A stretch of 64,000 bases of DNA, from the NCBI GenBank assembly GCA_023213315.1, contig JAKCPI010028554.1, forward strand, positions 1 to 64,000, read 5' to 3'. Numbering within the stretch: position 1 is the stretch's first letter; every line of letters begins with the position of its first letter. Positions 1-13,700 of this stretch are shown here, in pieces. This DNA is from Euborellia annulipes (taxonomy: Eukaryota > Arthropoda > Insecta > Dermaptera > Anisolabididae). Position numbers and translations under genes: made by a program. A model generated the notes under the pieces. That model made no database searches, was not told the origin of the DNA, and was given only the letters and a program-made list of their open reading frames with translations.

Positions 1-222
1 TTGTAATGATATTATTAAAATATCATAAAATTTGGCTGTATTAATAATATTCATCTTTTTCAAAATTCTCTTTAAATTATTTTTTTTATTATTCTTCAAA
101 AAAGGTTGCTTATATAAAAATCTTTCTTTAAATTTTTTATTTTTTTTTCTTTTCAAAATTCAAATAATATCTTGACTGAATGGCTGTTAGTATTCACTGG
201 CATCATAGGTGTCGTCCCTTAC
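1..222. other. AT-rich noncoding stretch
   Basis: Low-complexity AT-rich sequence with T-runs. I see no coding potential. On the minus strand it would be the start of the intron that follows the candidate donor at 222/223. Confidence 0.5.
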
Positions 223-331
223 CTGCAACTAAAGCATCAAAACTAGGCAAGGAGAGGAGGAGAAAGGAGGAAGAAGTAAGCATAGGCGAGGAGAGAGACA
301 GACAGCGAAATCACTCTTGAAACGGTCGACT
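223..331 (-). promoter_or_regulatory. Candidate minus-strand first exon and initiator
   Basis: Read on the minus strand, a TCAGTC initiator-like hexamer sits at 333-328. It is followed by a GC-richer stretch without an obvious ORF and then a strong donor, TTGCAG|GTAAGG, with the last exon base at 223. The flank at about 335-620 is CT/GA-rich and unlike the surrounding AT-rich DNA, as expected for a promoter. This suggests a noncoding 5' exon of a gene extending left out of the window. The short plus-strand ORFs across 334-650 are low-complexity Ser/His readings and are not believable. No downstream exon is visible, so the call rests on composition and one splice site. Confidence 0.3.
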
Positions 332-1289
332 GATTGATGATTCACGCACACATAGGCAAGTTCAAGGCCTCAGCGTGCGATATACACACACACGCAGCCG
401 ATGCCACACGCTCTCTCGTTCACTCTCTCTCTCGCTCTCGTCAGCTGCTTCATCCCCAGTGGAGAGATATCCACTGCCTTACACAAAAACACCACAAGGG
501 AGCAGAAAAGGATTCTTTCCATCAAGGAGCAACGAACACATCACCACCTCATCATCGTATGCATCTCAACCCCCCGGCTCTCTCTCTGTAGGCTCCGTGG
601 TACCGGACAACTGTGAGCTAAAACTGATTTATATCAATATTATTTCATGAAATAATTAACTAGTGAAAAGATCTGATCTTAAAAGAACTTTAAAAACTCG
701 ATTTTTACCGTGATTCAAATATCCCAATTCCTAGAAATTGAGAACCACCATATGGGATTTTTTCTAATTGCAATAAATAGAATCACATTAATAAAGGCCT
801 ATAGTTAAAATTATTCAATTATAGTTAATTCATTGTAATTTAAATTTAATTATCTCAAAGATCTTTCAAATTTTTAACCTAAATTTTTTTTATATAATTT
901 TTTTTTTTAACTAAATCGAGAGACAATCAGAATGAAATCCAATCGATGGGAATCAAGGGCAAAAATCTTAAAAAAATTCTAAATTGCATATTACTTTTTT
1001 AAGCCTTTTTTTTCAATTCAAAAATAAATTTATTCTAGTCCGACTGTATTTAGTTCAAGAAAGCAATTTCTGAGCCAATCTCAGAAAAAATACAATAAAA
1101 AGTTTGAAATTAATAAATGTAAATTATAGGTAATGTGCCAAAGGTTTGGACAAATTCATTTCCTTTTTTTTAATTTCTGACATAGTAAAATTTAGGATTT
1201 TTTTTCAAAACAAATGATAGAAGAAAAAAATATTTCAAGAGACATAAAGTAAAATAAGTTATAAACATTAAAATTTAACGAAATTGGAT

Positions 1290-1420
1290 AAGGGTGTTTT
1301 AACTCCTTAACCTGAGGGGCTCAGAAAACATTGGCTTCTGATACCTAAGGCGCAGGCTCGCATCCGCTCTCAGTTACGTTTGTTTTCGATGCCGAAAAAG
1401 ACCTTAAATGAAATAAAAAA
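1290..1420 (+). mobile_element. tRNA-derived SINE (left-arm copy, degraded)
   Basis: Degraded copy of the SINE seen on the opposite strand at 17883-18025. It shares the block with ggctcag, the ttggcttctgatacctaagg stretch, and the tail gatgccgaaaaagacctt. Its B box is eroded. It lies at the mirror position in the inverted duplication, so it was duplicated with the arm rather than inserted independently. Confidence 0.6.
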
Positions 1421-2079
1421 AGGAATAGATTCGATACAAGGAATTTAGCAAAAACATGATTGAAAGAAAATTTTCCATCAATTTGCTAAATTTTTCAAAC
1501 AAGAACTTAAATGGCACAAACAAGAAAAAAATTAGTTTATCATTCAATACACAATTTTCTTCTTTTATTTTAATGAATTTAATAATGAAACGGTCCGCGA
1601 TATCTTTGGCCTGTTTAAATATACTATATAAGAACATATCAAAGGTGCAAGTATAATAAAATAAATTTAAAATATAATATTTGTCTTATTTATTTATAAA
1701 ATTAACTATATTGGAAAATTATTTGGTTAATATATTATATATATATATATATATATAAATATAGGTATGATTATTTTTCTAAATATTTTAACCCTAAACC
1801 TTATTTTGACCTTGAATTAAATATGGCCTTCTCCTCGATGGAATAATTATTTCCAGTGATTTAAAAAGACCAGCTCAAAAAAATAATAAAAATGAATTTT
1901 ATAGAAAGTTTTTTTTCTAACGACTAGCTTAAGAAAGGTTGAAAAATATAATTAATTTTCTAATAATTTTATTGATCTGGATATTTTTGAAGACACGAGT
2001 ATATTATTGTCAGGTCATTAAAATTTTTCGAAAATTACTTTTTGTTGTTATGGATTTTTTAATTATACTTTTTTGTATT

Positions 2080-2730
2080 TATTTATTAAAATATATACGT
2101 TTCGACTGCTTATTTCTGTAATATAAAATCTTATTAAAGTGAATCAATTTTCTGGGAATGGTTACGTTCATTTTATAGCAATGTCAGCGCCATTTACAAA
2201 CATTTCCTAAAACTTGGAGTCGGAGCAGTGTATACGCATCGATTTGACCTTCAGTAATAACAATTTAGCAGCCGTTACGATAATTTTAGTATACAACGAC
2301 TCCCCAAAAGGATATTATAAATAATAACGGTTATCGTGATATGGCTCTAGGGGTTGCAGCCGAAAGCATTGTGAATGCGTGAGTAGTGTGAATGAGAAAA
2401 AGGAGTGTTTTATTAGCGCTATCTAAGTCATCTATACATTATCAAAGCAAGTGTTTATATAAAAAGCCTGATGTTACAAGTTTGAATGGGATGGCACAAA
2501 ATACACCATCTATCTAAAAAATCAAATTCAAAGAACTTATGTTAACAATTGCTTTGATGATTGTTTCTAACTTCATAGGAATGACTGTAGATGGCGCTGA
2601 GGTGGTTACAATGCACGTAACGGTCCATTAGAGATTGTTCACTCGAAAGTCGAGCAAAGTACAGTAAAGAAAATGCCTGCAGAATAAGAAACGATGCATA
2701 AAGTATTTATAATTTTTAATAATAATTAAT
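2080..2730. repeat. Foldback repeat, mirror of 16.28-17.11 kb
   Basis: Begins near cgtttcgactgcttattct and ends near its reverse complement (agaataagaaacg). Inside are blocks such as gtaacggtccattagag and gatggcgctga that recur in both orientations. It is the left-arm equivalent of the more complex element at 16.28-17.11 kb. Confidence 0.55.
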
Positions 2731-4009
2731 AACAAAATGCGGTCTATAATGCAACTCCCCACACCACATTAATACAAACAACAAAAGCTTTAATAAACAC
2801 ATTACTTTTTGGTTTTTCTTAACCTGTTATTATAATTGGGTACATCTACCACTCATACATATTTATTTTCACTTATTATATCCTTTCTTTAAAAATAAAA
2901 TAAATTTTATTATCAAAGTGAGACTTCAAATATCTTAGCGGAAAACCGCTTGATTGATATATACTAATATATATATAACGATTCATATATAATATGTATT
3001 TAAATATTTTAAATGATATTCAATGGGTCACTTTTCATTCAAAAAAAAATACTCAACGAACCCGTACAAATTGCTTTGACTTATATTAATAAAATATATA
3101 CAAACAGTCAAACTTATTCCGTAATTTTCTTAAGATGAAATCTTAAGAAATTTCAAGCGTTTTTCTTTTCCATTTTGTAATTAGATAATGTTTTTTTTTA
3201 TCAAATCTTGCATTAAAAGGCCTTTATAAAAAAATACAGTACAAAATGTATTTTTTGGATTAAATTTTTAGAATAGATATATTTGAAATCTTATTAAAAA
3301 TAAATTTTTTTTAGAGAATCCACTAATTTAATAATATAAAAGGACTAGTTTTAAAAAGGTCAAAAAAACAAATCTACTTTAAATGTCTGATTATTTAAAA
3401 TAATAAAACCGCACAATATATTATTGTATTATAAATAATAGCTATCGCCTGTTGTTAGCAAAAAATATATCATCAACTCATAAAAATCTAATAGAATCTG
3501 GCTAAGAATGAGTTAATATACTGTATAAATATACCTTATATATATATTTATATATTTTATTTCTTTTTATCTTTTAGTATTATCTACCAAATTTCATTTA
3601 TAAAATTATCGTTTATTTAGAATAATAAAATACATTAATGAGAAATTCTCAAAATAAACATGAATAAAATTACGTTTTAGATATATATTCTAGATTCATT
3701 TAGGATTAGATAATAGATATAATTTTATTACTATTATTTATCTTATACAAACATATTTGAAGGCTTAGGGTTAGGGGGAAATATTTTTTTTTATAAAAAA
3801 ATTTCCAGTCCTTTGTAAAGATTGTAAGTAAATTAAGGTTAATTTCTTTTTGTTGTTTTTTTAAATCATTTGGTTTAAAAATATTTTTTAAAATAAAAAA
3901 ATTATGTTTAATCAAATGCCTGAGATTTTTTGCAGCCAATATATATAATATATATATATAATTTTTTTTTCTATCTATGAAAAAAATTTAATTTAAATGA
4001 ACAATTTTT

Positions 4010-7000
4010 TTTACTAAATAAAAAAGTAAAGCTGCTCTAGAGTTAGCCAAGACTCACAAAATAGTGTCGGTGTAAACACAACATCGTGTAACTTTCGTTT
4101 TTGTAAATTAATCAAATAATATAAAAAATTAAATCTTCGAAGTACCTATATTTATATTAAATAATATGCAAATAGTTGTAAATTCAAAATTGAATGCAGC
4201 AAATGACACTATACGGAAATAATTTGGTTGAAAAGAGTAAAAATCTCTCTTCATAAGTACATTATACTTTGAGTTTGATCACATATGACTATCAATTTTA
4301 AATAAATATAAAATAAAAAAATAAATAAAAAAATAGACTTTTTTGTATTGCTTGAAACCGTTTCATTTCAACAAACTTGGAATATTGAAAATCAAGACCT
4401 TATTTAAAAAAAAAAGCTGAGCCAACTAATAGCAGCAATAAGAAATTGTGTGATGCGAATGTTTCGATCGTTTCTTTCTCTTACCTTATGTATGTAATAT
4501 ATATAGGCAGCATACTCGTATATATAGAGTAGAGTAGTATTGGAATCATGTAATTCTGATGTCGAGATTTTGATGGGATACATAAAGCTGAACTTGGGGG
4601 GGGCAATTTAGGGAGAAGGCTGTCTCTTTTATTTCATTTATTTTTTAAAATGATACATTTTATTTTCTTTGAAAAAATAAAATCTTAAATTAAAAAAATT
4701 AAGTATAGAAATTCCTCATTTTTCCAAAATATTTTATATAGACTTATTAAATATTTTATTTTGGACTAAAGAAGAAAAATTAAATATTTATTTTCAAATA
4801 GTAGCAAATATAGCCTAAAAAAACTTTTATCATTTCGCAAATTTTTTTAATTTTAATTTTATTAATATTGTGATTTTATTTAAAATTTTAAGCTTTATAG
4901 TAGATTTGTTTTTGTTTTATGCTATTTTGAACATATTAAATTATCTTAATTTTCTCTAAAAAAAAATTTTTTACTTCACTGATCCTCAAATCTGTCCCGG
5001 CGCCTGGATGGATTACTGCTTCACGTTTTGGAGGGTCTCGAACGCGGTTTTCTCGACATGGTCTACTGTGTGTAGGCTAAGAAATTTATTCAACAGTTTA
5101 AATATGTAAAGCACACTTGTCTGCGCCGCAGCCTAAACGAGTGATTCGCTGTTTGAGCTTCCTTTTTGGCCTGACTAGGTCCTGGCTTATCAGGTACTGC
5201 AGTAGCTACTTTTATTATTTCTGCTTCTTTTCATTTGAAATTTTTCCAGTTTAATGAAGGTAGTAAATTTCAATTTTTCATCTAAGCAAAACCAAAGTAT
5301 ATTTAGACTCTAAAATTTAAAATCCTTTCAGGGGCTTGCAGAATTCTTCGTTTCAAGTTTCCAATCACATATAAGCACAAATTTATTTCATAACTTGTCC
5401 CAGGGTATCCAGTTGCAGTAGCCAAAAATTATAATTCACACCCAATTTTGCATAAATATTAGTGAGATTATCGATTTTGATTTTTTTTTTAATTTTTAAT
5501 AAATAATAAAACACCAATCAAAATTATTTAAAATTGCTTATACTCGCTTTCTATTATTCTATTTTTTTCCATTCTTAATTTTTTTTATACTCAATCTATT
5601 AACTATAAAAATTAATATTGCATACGCTGCTTTGAAACGTTTGTCTGAAGGTGAATCTGAATTATAGTTGCCGGATTTACCGTAATGATTTCGGGTTTTT
5701 AACTTGAATTAAATTTTCAGAAAAAATTATAAAATAAAAAATTAACAAATGATTATTAAGATCAAAATTATAATAATGAATTATAAAAAAAATAATAAAA
5801 TACATCCTCAGTCATTTTCTCTTTGTTTGATTTCAGCTCTTATCCTTGAAAGTATGAGATGCGCAAAACTAGAGGAAAATTCATGGCGTTCTTTTAGATT
5901 TCCCATCCTAAAAAACGCGTAGTATGCTGGTTTATTCAAAAAGAAAAAATTAAAATTGTGAACTCAAATTTTTCTGAGAAAATCTTTTTTAAAGAAATTA
6001 CATTTCTGCCACGAAATTTTTTGTGCATCACTTTTGTGGAACCAAGTTTTCATCCTGCGGAAAATTTGTTGCGCTGATGTCTGTATAACTCCTATATATA
6101 CTAGTTTGGGAAATTTCGTAGTAGGGGCCCTGCATGATGTTTCCCTTGCATTCATATATTTATATATATATAATAAATAAAATATTTACTTTCAAACAAT
6201 AGTCTCATTGAGATATGCCGTTTTTACTGAGTTATTTTTCGCTCATGCAATTCTCGACGCGCTTGACCTTTACGTAAACACCAGTTCCGTTGTGATTTTC
6301 CTCATCATTTGCTCGCTCACATTCGCATTTTTTTTTCACTGCTAGACTCTCAGTATTTATGATCAGGCAAACAAGAAACTGTCATTAGAGTTATTTTTGC
6401 TATTTCGCTAGCCATAATTTTCCCACATATTAACAAATCGATATCTAAGACTGTTGAGATAAGAAATCGATCGCGTCTTATCATCTGTTGAGCTGCTAGA
6501 GGCGGCTATCGACTTTCTTGTTATTCACTACCGTGTCTCTCCTCACTTCTCACTCTAGTCAACCAATCTAAAAAATTAAGCAGTGAAATTTATTTCCAAA
6601 TTTTTTCTTTCCTATCCTTCCTCCAGCACCTTCATAGCTGGAGGCTACAGAGTATTCATTTCAAAACTGAGACTTGCCCTCCTTTTTTTTCAGATAAACA
6701 TGAAACATGTTATATGCAACTAAAGCCAATCTCGTGAAGGGGGGCTCAAAACGTCTCAAGAATTTTCTCCACGGAAAATTCGACATACACAGTTTTCCTC
6801 AGTTAGACTCTTTCTCCAGACAATTCTTTTAGTATTTTCCAAAAATTTATAAAATTCACAAATATAGACACATTTTTAAGCGAAATAAAATATATTTTAA
6901 TCGTTTTATTTATTAATTTGTTTATTTTACAGAATTTTGGGATCTAAGCCTATTTAGCTCACCCTATTTATTGTAAATAGCCGGTATCCATAAATTTTTG

Positions 7001-7520
7001 AAATATTTCTCGCTTGAGACGGGAAGTGAACTCATTGCGGTCAACTGTCGCCAAGATACAGCGAAAACCGACAATTTGCCTTTTTTAAGAAAAGATTATT
7101 TATGTTTTCAATCGGGATATTTGCAAGTTTTAAAGTTGATAGCTTATGCCCAAATGGAATCACAGAATACCTGTGAAATTCCCTCAAGGCATTTAGTTAT
7201 TTCATTCTGGGGCCTATGAAACTCTGATATGTATGGTCCATGCCGTAGAGCATAATAAATTATCAATAATCCAGTAATAAATAGAAAAAGTAATTAATGA
7301 TGCCAGTAGAAATTTTAACACCGACTCCAGTTCTGTTTCATTTCTCTTTATAAAATAAGATATATATACTTACAATTTGATCGGAAAAGCCATTATAATC
7401 CATTAGTAGACCTAAATATCTTTGGAGTTTTAAGTACTAAAATTGAATTGAAACATATTGGTGGAGCTGTTGGTGGTGATACTCGCTAATAGGCTGCTAA
7501 GATTGCCCATTTGACTTTCA
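4010..7520 (-). pseudogene. Inverted pseudogene copy of BBX-like 3' exons
   Basis: Reverse-complement counterparts of all six downstream exons can be recognised in order: 7520-7373 (exon 1 equivalent, still followed by a gtaagt donor), about 6590-6180 (large acidic exon), about 5925-5800, 5735-5625, 5330-5085 and about 4150-4010 (terminal exon). Reading is destroyed. In the first copy an in-frame TAA follows roughly 26 codons after the MGNLSSLL stretch. In the second the exon opens ATT GGT TGA. The others show many 1-10 base deletions. Splice signals are partly preserved. This is a DNA-level duplicate, because the introns and their transposons are present, and it is not a retrocopy. Confidence 0.85.
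4480..5080. mobile_element. Interspersed repeat family A, left-arm copy
   Basis: Contains the family's hallmarks: tctcttacc followed by TA-rich sequence, gtcgagattttgatggga, and an internal degenerate G/C-run. It is the mirror of 13600-14295, in the same intron position of the pseudogene as the right-arm copy has in the real gene. Confidence 0.6.
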
Positions 7521-8770
7521 AAAGTCTCGAAAAAAATAAATTTAAAAATCAGTTATCGTAAAAACGTTTCTAAATATAAATTATTGTTGGATTTGAAGAT
7601 TACTTAGATAATTCTAAATTTCTCGAAAATAGTTCCGAATTAATTCAATTAATTCAATAGTTATTGAAATGGCTTGGAATGTAACAATGCAATCACAAAC
7701 AAATTACGACTTATACTTAATATAGATACTAATCAATTTCTTTATTTTAGCAATTTTCGAATTATTTTCCAAATATTTTTATTATATTTTTTATATGCAC
7801 TTGATTTTCAGTTGTTGATTAAATCAAAATTTGATATTTAATATCAAATACATATAAAGAATATAAAAAATATAATAAATTATTTTCTGACAATCTTTGG
7901 TATAAATTCTAAATGAAATTTTATAAATATTTGCGGGTTCACAAAATAATTCAGTTTTTGTAAAAAATTTTGATAAGTCAAATTGGTTTGATTATAATTT
8001 ATTGTAAATCTAATTGACTTTGAGCTGTCTGGGACGGATACAAAACATAAAAAAATCCCCTTACTTTATTTTGTTATTGGCTCAACCTAGACGAAGAAGC
8101 TGCAAAGTCAATTTAATTTGAATAAAAAACTGTCTGAATCGCAATATGACTACAAATTGCCCCCACCGAGAACTCGGGGTTGGTATGCCGTAATATTGTT
8201 CAAAAACAGCGAATTACCATTTGAATTTGCAAAAAGAGATTTCGTTTTTTTACTGAACCCAATAAAAAAACATTGTTAAAGCAACGTGTCATCTTCTATT
8301 TACTCCTTCTCCCATTTTAAATAACTGAACAACCCTAGGTAGCTCCACCTATTTTTATCAACCTCATCTTAGCTAGGGAGAAAACTCTGTTTGAGGAGGA
8401 CCTCAGCATAGGCATATTAACACTTTCGAAGAATGCACCACGGAGAAGATTTCTTATTCTTTTCCAGAGGATTTGTATGTCACAGAAGTTCTAAATTTAT
8501 ATCACCAGATAAGATCCAATATTCCAACAGGAGTAATTTTAAATTTGTTTTACTCGTCATTTTTATTTTGTCGCCGACAACCCTCGGCACCAAAGTATAT
8601 TGTATTTCCGGAGCGGAAAATAAAGGAAAATTCATCTTTTTAATAACTTTGAATGAAATTTAAAAATAAAAAATAGAGAAAGCAAAGAACTTATAGCCGA
8701 CAAAAGTAGTTGATGTGTATCAGGATGAAGAAAGAAAAGCAGCTAGTATTTATCTCATTTATTTAATATC

Positions 8771-8820
8771 CATTAGGCTGACGTTTCGGTCTCGGTCGAG
8801 ACCATCTTCAGAGCTTATGA
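8771..8820 (-). ncRNA. Hammerhead ribozyme-like motif (minus strand)
   Basis: On the minus strand: core CTGAAGA (8811-8805, matches CUGANGA), then stem II GGTCTC..GAGACC (perfect 6 bp, GACC loop), then GAAA, then CGTC with GUC as the expected cleavage triplet. The flanks GCT/AGC can form stem I next to the core. Stem III is only the self-complementary ACGT, as in minimal hammerheads that are thought to work as dimers. Such motifs are known from Penelope-like elements and retrozymes. Activity is untested. Confidence 0.65.
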
Positions 8821-9094
8821 ACTGTCAATATGAGATAAATAACATAGACTCAATTATATAATTCATACCAATTAGTTATTACTTAAGTATATAAATATAA
8901 ATCAATATACAGAGGTTTAAACAATAGGTAATTACCTATCGTCGATTGAACGCACCATATGACTGTTACTCTTCCTAATAATATACTCAATTGTTTTAAA
9001 CCTCTGTATATTGATTTATATTTATATACTTAAGTAATAACTAATTGGTATGAATTATATAATTGAGTCTATGTTATTTATCTCATATTGACAG

Positions 9095-9147
9095 CCCATA
9101 AGCTCTGAAGATGGTCTCGACCGAGAGCGAAACGTCAGCCTAATGGG
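9095..9147 (+). ncRNA. Hammerhead ribozyme-like motif (plus strand)
   Basis: Core CTGAAGA at 9105-9111, stem II GGTCTC (9113-9118) with GAGAGC (9123-9128, one mismatch), GAAA at 9129-9132, then CGTC ending at 9136, after which cleavage would be expected. Stem I pairs GCT (9102-9104) with AGC (9137-9139) and, beyond an internal loop, CCCAT (9095-9099) with ATGGG (9143-9147). This is a type I layout with a palindromic two-base-pair stem III. It is the inverted partner of the 8771-8820 motif across the palindrome centre. Confidence 0.7.
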
Positions 9148-9779
9148 TATTAAATAAAGAAATTAATACTAGCTGCTTTTCTTTCTTCATCCTGATACAC
9201 ATCAACTACTTTTATCCAGCTATAAATTCTACTTTTCTCTATTTTTTTTATTTTAAATTTCATTCACTATTCCAAGGCTCCAGGATTATTAAAAAAAATT
9301 AATTTTCCTTTATTTTTGTCAAATACAATACTTTGAGTGTGTGCCGGAGTCTGGGAAGATCAGTATTCGTATCTCGGCGACAAAATAAAAATATTTAATT
9401 AAAACAAATCCAAAAGTACTCCCTGGATTGGAATATTGGATCTTATCACAGTAGTCCTCAGGCTAGAAGTTTCTGTGACATACCGTCCTCTGGAAGGAGC
9501 GTAAAGAATCTTCTCCGTGGTGCATTCTTCGAAAGGAGTGTGCTACATGCCTATGCTGAGGGAGTCCCTCCTCAAACCAGGACATTCTCCCTAGCAAAGA
9601 TGAGGTTTTGATAAAAGGAAATGGGTGGAACTACACCTAGATTAGTTAATTAACTAGAAATGAACGCAGGAGGAGGAGTTAGAGATAGAAGATGACACGT
9701 TGCTCGTAATAATGACCACGGCTAGAGGTCGGCTGGGTTCAGGTAAAGAAACGGGGATCTCTTTTTGCAAATTCAAATA

Positions 9780-9955
9780 ATAATAATTCGCTGTTTTATT
9801 CAATATTGTGTCATACCAGCCCCCCCCCCCCCAGAAAGCTCCCTTCCCCAAGAAAAATTTAGAAAATATGGGGCTTTCCAGTCCCCCCGGAGGATAGCTG
9901 CTCCCATGCCCCCCCCCCCCCCCGTCCCTAGCAAAATTCTCTAGTTACGCCCATG
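9780..9955. mobile_element. hAT-like MITE remnant with long C-runs
   Basis: Closely resembles the element at 44522-44699: both share agaaagctccct, aagaaaaatt and gaaaatatggggct, C-runs, and the end ctagttacgcccatg. The 5' end here is eroded into a C-tract and no clear target duplication was found. Confidence 0.6.
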
Positions 9956-10760
9956 ATTGTCAGAGTACCTAAATTTTAATAAATTGTAGTCGTATTCTGA
10001 TTCAGACGAGTTTTTATTCAAATTAAATTGACTTTGCAGCTTCTTCGTCTAGGTTGACCAATAATAACTAACTTTAAAATAAAAACAAAGTTTTTATGAT
10101 TTTTTTTGGCCGAACATCCGTCCCAGGCGAAGAAGCTCCAAAGTCAATTAAATTTTAATAAATTGTAATCAAACCAATTTGACTTATCCAAAATTTTTTA
10201 CAAAGGCTGAATTATTTAATTTTTTTTTGTGAACCACAAATATTTATAAAATTTCATTTAAATTTTAAAAAAATTGTCAGAAAATAATTTAATGTATATT
10301 TTTTTATATTCTTTGTACACATGTTTGATATTAAATATCAAATTTTGATTTAATCAACAACTGAAATCAAAAAATTCAACATATAAAAAATATAACATAA
10401 AACTCTTGGAAAAATAATTCGGGGTACTTAAAATAAAAAGAAATTCTTGATTAGTCTATATATTAAGTATAAATCATAATTTGATTTAATGAGTTCTCAG
10501 CTGTTCTAACCTGTACTTTCCCCACTGACACATCAAATGGCGCTCCCTGTGATTTGCATTCCGGCCAATTCTTTTAAGATTCCCATTCTCATTTCCAATA
10601 TTTTTCGACCTCAAACTTATTAGTTAATTGAATTAATTCAAACTGTACAAGTCAGAAATAAATAATATTTTTTTAAATTATACAAGTATCTTCTAAATCA
10701 ACAATGAACATATTTTAAACGTTTTTACGATAACTGTTTTTAAATTTATTTTTTTTTCAG

Positions 10761-13700
10761 ACGAAAGTCAAATGGGCAATCTTAGCAGCCTATTAACAGT
10801 ATCACCACCAACAACTCCCACCAATACAAATGTTTCTTCAATTTTGAATGCACCAAAGCCTCCAAAAAAGAGATATTTAGATTCTACTAATGAACCTAAT
10901 GGCACTTCCGATCAAATTGTAAGTATATATATCTTATTTTATAAAAGAAAATGAAACAGAATTTGGAGTCGGAGATTAAAATTTCTACTGGCATCATTAA
11001 TTCTTTTCTAATTTGATACAATTGTTGGTCGGGTTCAGTGTTCAATTATCTCAGCATGTTAAGCCAGCGCCATACACCATCGGGATTTCCTCAAGGCCCG
11101 GGCTGAATAATAAATGCCTTGAGGAATTCCGCAACGTGTGGGTGGCGGTCTTGAGGCCGAAGGGCGTCCTTGAGGCCCAAATATCCCGATTGAAATTCAA
11201 TAATATTTTTCTTAAGGCCGGAATTCTGTCAGTTTTTCGCTGTGTGTTTGGCTACGACAGTTGGCCTCAGGGTGGCTATAAATGAAATGACCTGTGGTTC
11301 GCTTCCCGTCTCAAGCGAGAAATATTTATTTCAAAAAATTGGATACCAATTATTTGAAATAAATAGGGATGTGGTCTAAATGGGCTTAGATCCCAAAAAA
11401 TACCTTAAAATAAATAAATTAATAAATAAAACGATAAAATATATTTTATTTCGCTTAAAATGTATCTATATTTATTGAATTTTAAATAAATTTTGGAAAA
11501 TAAGATAAAATTTTATTAAAGAGAACTAGTGTGTTGTCCTGGAGAAAATCCTCAAGTCCATTTTCTTGAGGAAAACCGTGTATGTCCGAGGTTACCGTGG
11601 AGGAAATTCTTGAGACGTTTTCCTTGAGAACCCCCTTCACATGTATGGTTTGGCTGATGTTTCATGGTAGCGGCCTTATATTGAAAAAAAAAAACTTTTG
11701 GAGTCAGAGTCTCAGTTTTGAAAATAATTGAATAACTCTGTAGCCACAGCTTCCAGCCCTGAATGAAAACTGAGAGGAGATTAGGAAAGAAAAAATTTGG
11801 AAATAAAGGAAATTTACTGTCTAATACTTTCTTTAATTTTTTTTAGATTGGTTTGAAGACTGAAGATGAAGAAGAAGATGAAGAGGAAGACGGTAGTGAA
11901 CAAGAAAGTCGTGCTTCTGTTTCGCCTCTAGCTCAGTTGCGAACTCATGCAGCTCAACAGATGATGAACAACGGTCGTACGGTTCATACATCTCAACAAC
12001 AGATCATAGATCGGGTTGTTGAAAGTATGTGGGAGAATGGCTGTGAGAATAACAACTGCTCTAATGACGGTTCTTGTTGTTTACCTGATCATACAAACTG
12101 TGATAATACTGAAAGTCTATGCGATGAGAAAAAAATGCGAGGTGATATGAGCGAGCTTAGTGATGAAGGAAAATCACAACGGAGGCAATCGTATCGCACC
12201 TGTAAGGGTCAACGCTATCGAGAATTCATGAGCGAAAATAATTTCAACAAAAAGGCGCGGCGTAATCTCAATAATTCATTGTTTGAAAAGTAAATATTTT
12301 TATTTTAATATATATATATATAATATATGAATGCAGGGGCGTATATAAGGGGGGGCCGAGCGCCCCCCCCCCCCCCCGAAATTTCCCAAACACATATACA
12401 TATATAGGGTTATACAGACATCAGCGCAACAAATTTTTCCGCAGGATGGAAAACTTTGGTTCCGCAAAAGAGAAAATGTTCCGCAAAAAATTTCGTGTGA
12501 AAAAATGTAGTTTCTTAAAAAAAAAATTTTCTCAGAAAAATTTTTGAGTTCACAATTTTAATTTTTTTTTCTTTGAATAAATTATTTTATAATTGTCTAC
12601 GCGTTTTTTTTAGGATGGGAAATCCTAAAAAACGAGAACGCCATGAATCCACTTCCTCTGAAAGCAGCGATTTTACGTCTCATACTCCAGAGGATACTTT
12701 GTCTCCCAACTCACTTGAGCAAAAACAGACTGAAATCAAACAAGAGAAAATGACTGAGTATGTATTTTATTATTTTTTTTATAATTCATTATTATAATTT
12801 CAATTTTAATAATCATTTGTTAATTTTTATTTTATAGTTTTTCTGAAAATTTAATTCAAGTACCAAAAACCCGAAATCATTCTGAAGCATCCGATGGCTA
12901 TCATTCAGATTCACCTTCGAACAAACGTTTCAAAGCAGCGTATGTTATATTATTAATTTTTATAGTTAATAGATTGGTATAAAAATTAAGAATGGAGAAA
13001 AATGGAATAACAGAAATTATAGCAATTTTAAATAATTTTGATTGGTTGTTTTTATTATTTATTAAAAATATAAATTGCTGATTCTCAAAAAAAAAAATCA
13101 AAATCGATGTCCTTAATGATTTCTACAGAGCAGGTTTGTCAATTATGAAATTTTTTTTTTTTTTTTAACTACTGTACTGGATGTACCAATTACCCTGGGA
13201 CCAAGTTATGAAATAAATTTATTGCTTATATGTGTGATTGGAGCGAAATTTGAAGTTCTACCAAGCCCCGGTTTAATGAGGATTTATTTTAAATTTTAGA
13301 GTTTAAATCAATATATTTTCTTTTTTTTTTAGGGATTTTAACTTAGATGAAAAAATTGAAGCACTACCTTCATTAAGTTTGGAAGAATTTCAAATGAAAA
13401 AGAAAGCAAGAAAGAAACGTTCCGGTGGGCAATATAATAATAAAGTAGCTACTGCGAGTACCTCTGATATGAACCAAGGACCTTTAGTCGGAAGCCAAAA
13501 GAGGAAAGCTCCAAAGCAGCGAATCACTCGTTTAGACTTGCAGCATAACACAAGAGGTAAGTGTGCTTTTTACTTTTTATATTTAAACTGTTGAGTAAAA
13601 TTTTTCTTAACACACACACACACAGACAGACCATGTCGAGAAAACCACTTTTTTTGATTCAGGGGACCTCAAAACGTGTATATCCATCCAGGGGCGCCGG

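Larger units (their letters stand above)
960..8926. repeat. Left arm of giant inverted duplication
   Basis: This arm is a diverged reverse-complement copy of about 8,990-18,370. Anchor pairs seen by eye: 960-1160 with 18160-18370; 1280-1640 with 17620-18040; 3100-3180 with 15750-15830; 3700-4200 with 14640-15190; 4480-5450 with 13170-14290; 5600-5950 with 12600-12960; 6180-6600 with 11830-12300; 6998-7030 with 11310-11340; 7373-7520 with 10761-10930; 8085-8125 with 10015-10060; 8433-8460 with 9508-9535. Their order is perfectly collinear in inversion. The copies differ by many substitutions and indels, so this is an old duplication. The outer edge near 960 is approximate. Confidence 0.9.

Noticed and set aside
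375..650. Ser-rich ORFs near the left edge
   Set aside because: Three frames are open at once because of CT-rich simple sequence; more like a promoter or 5' UTR.
11013..11285. 90-codon ORF in a BBX-like intron
   Set aside because: Covers a SINE-like insert, and its left-arm copy does not keep the frame.
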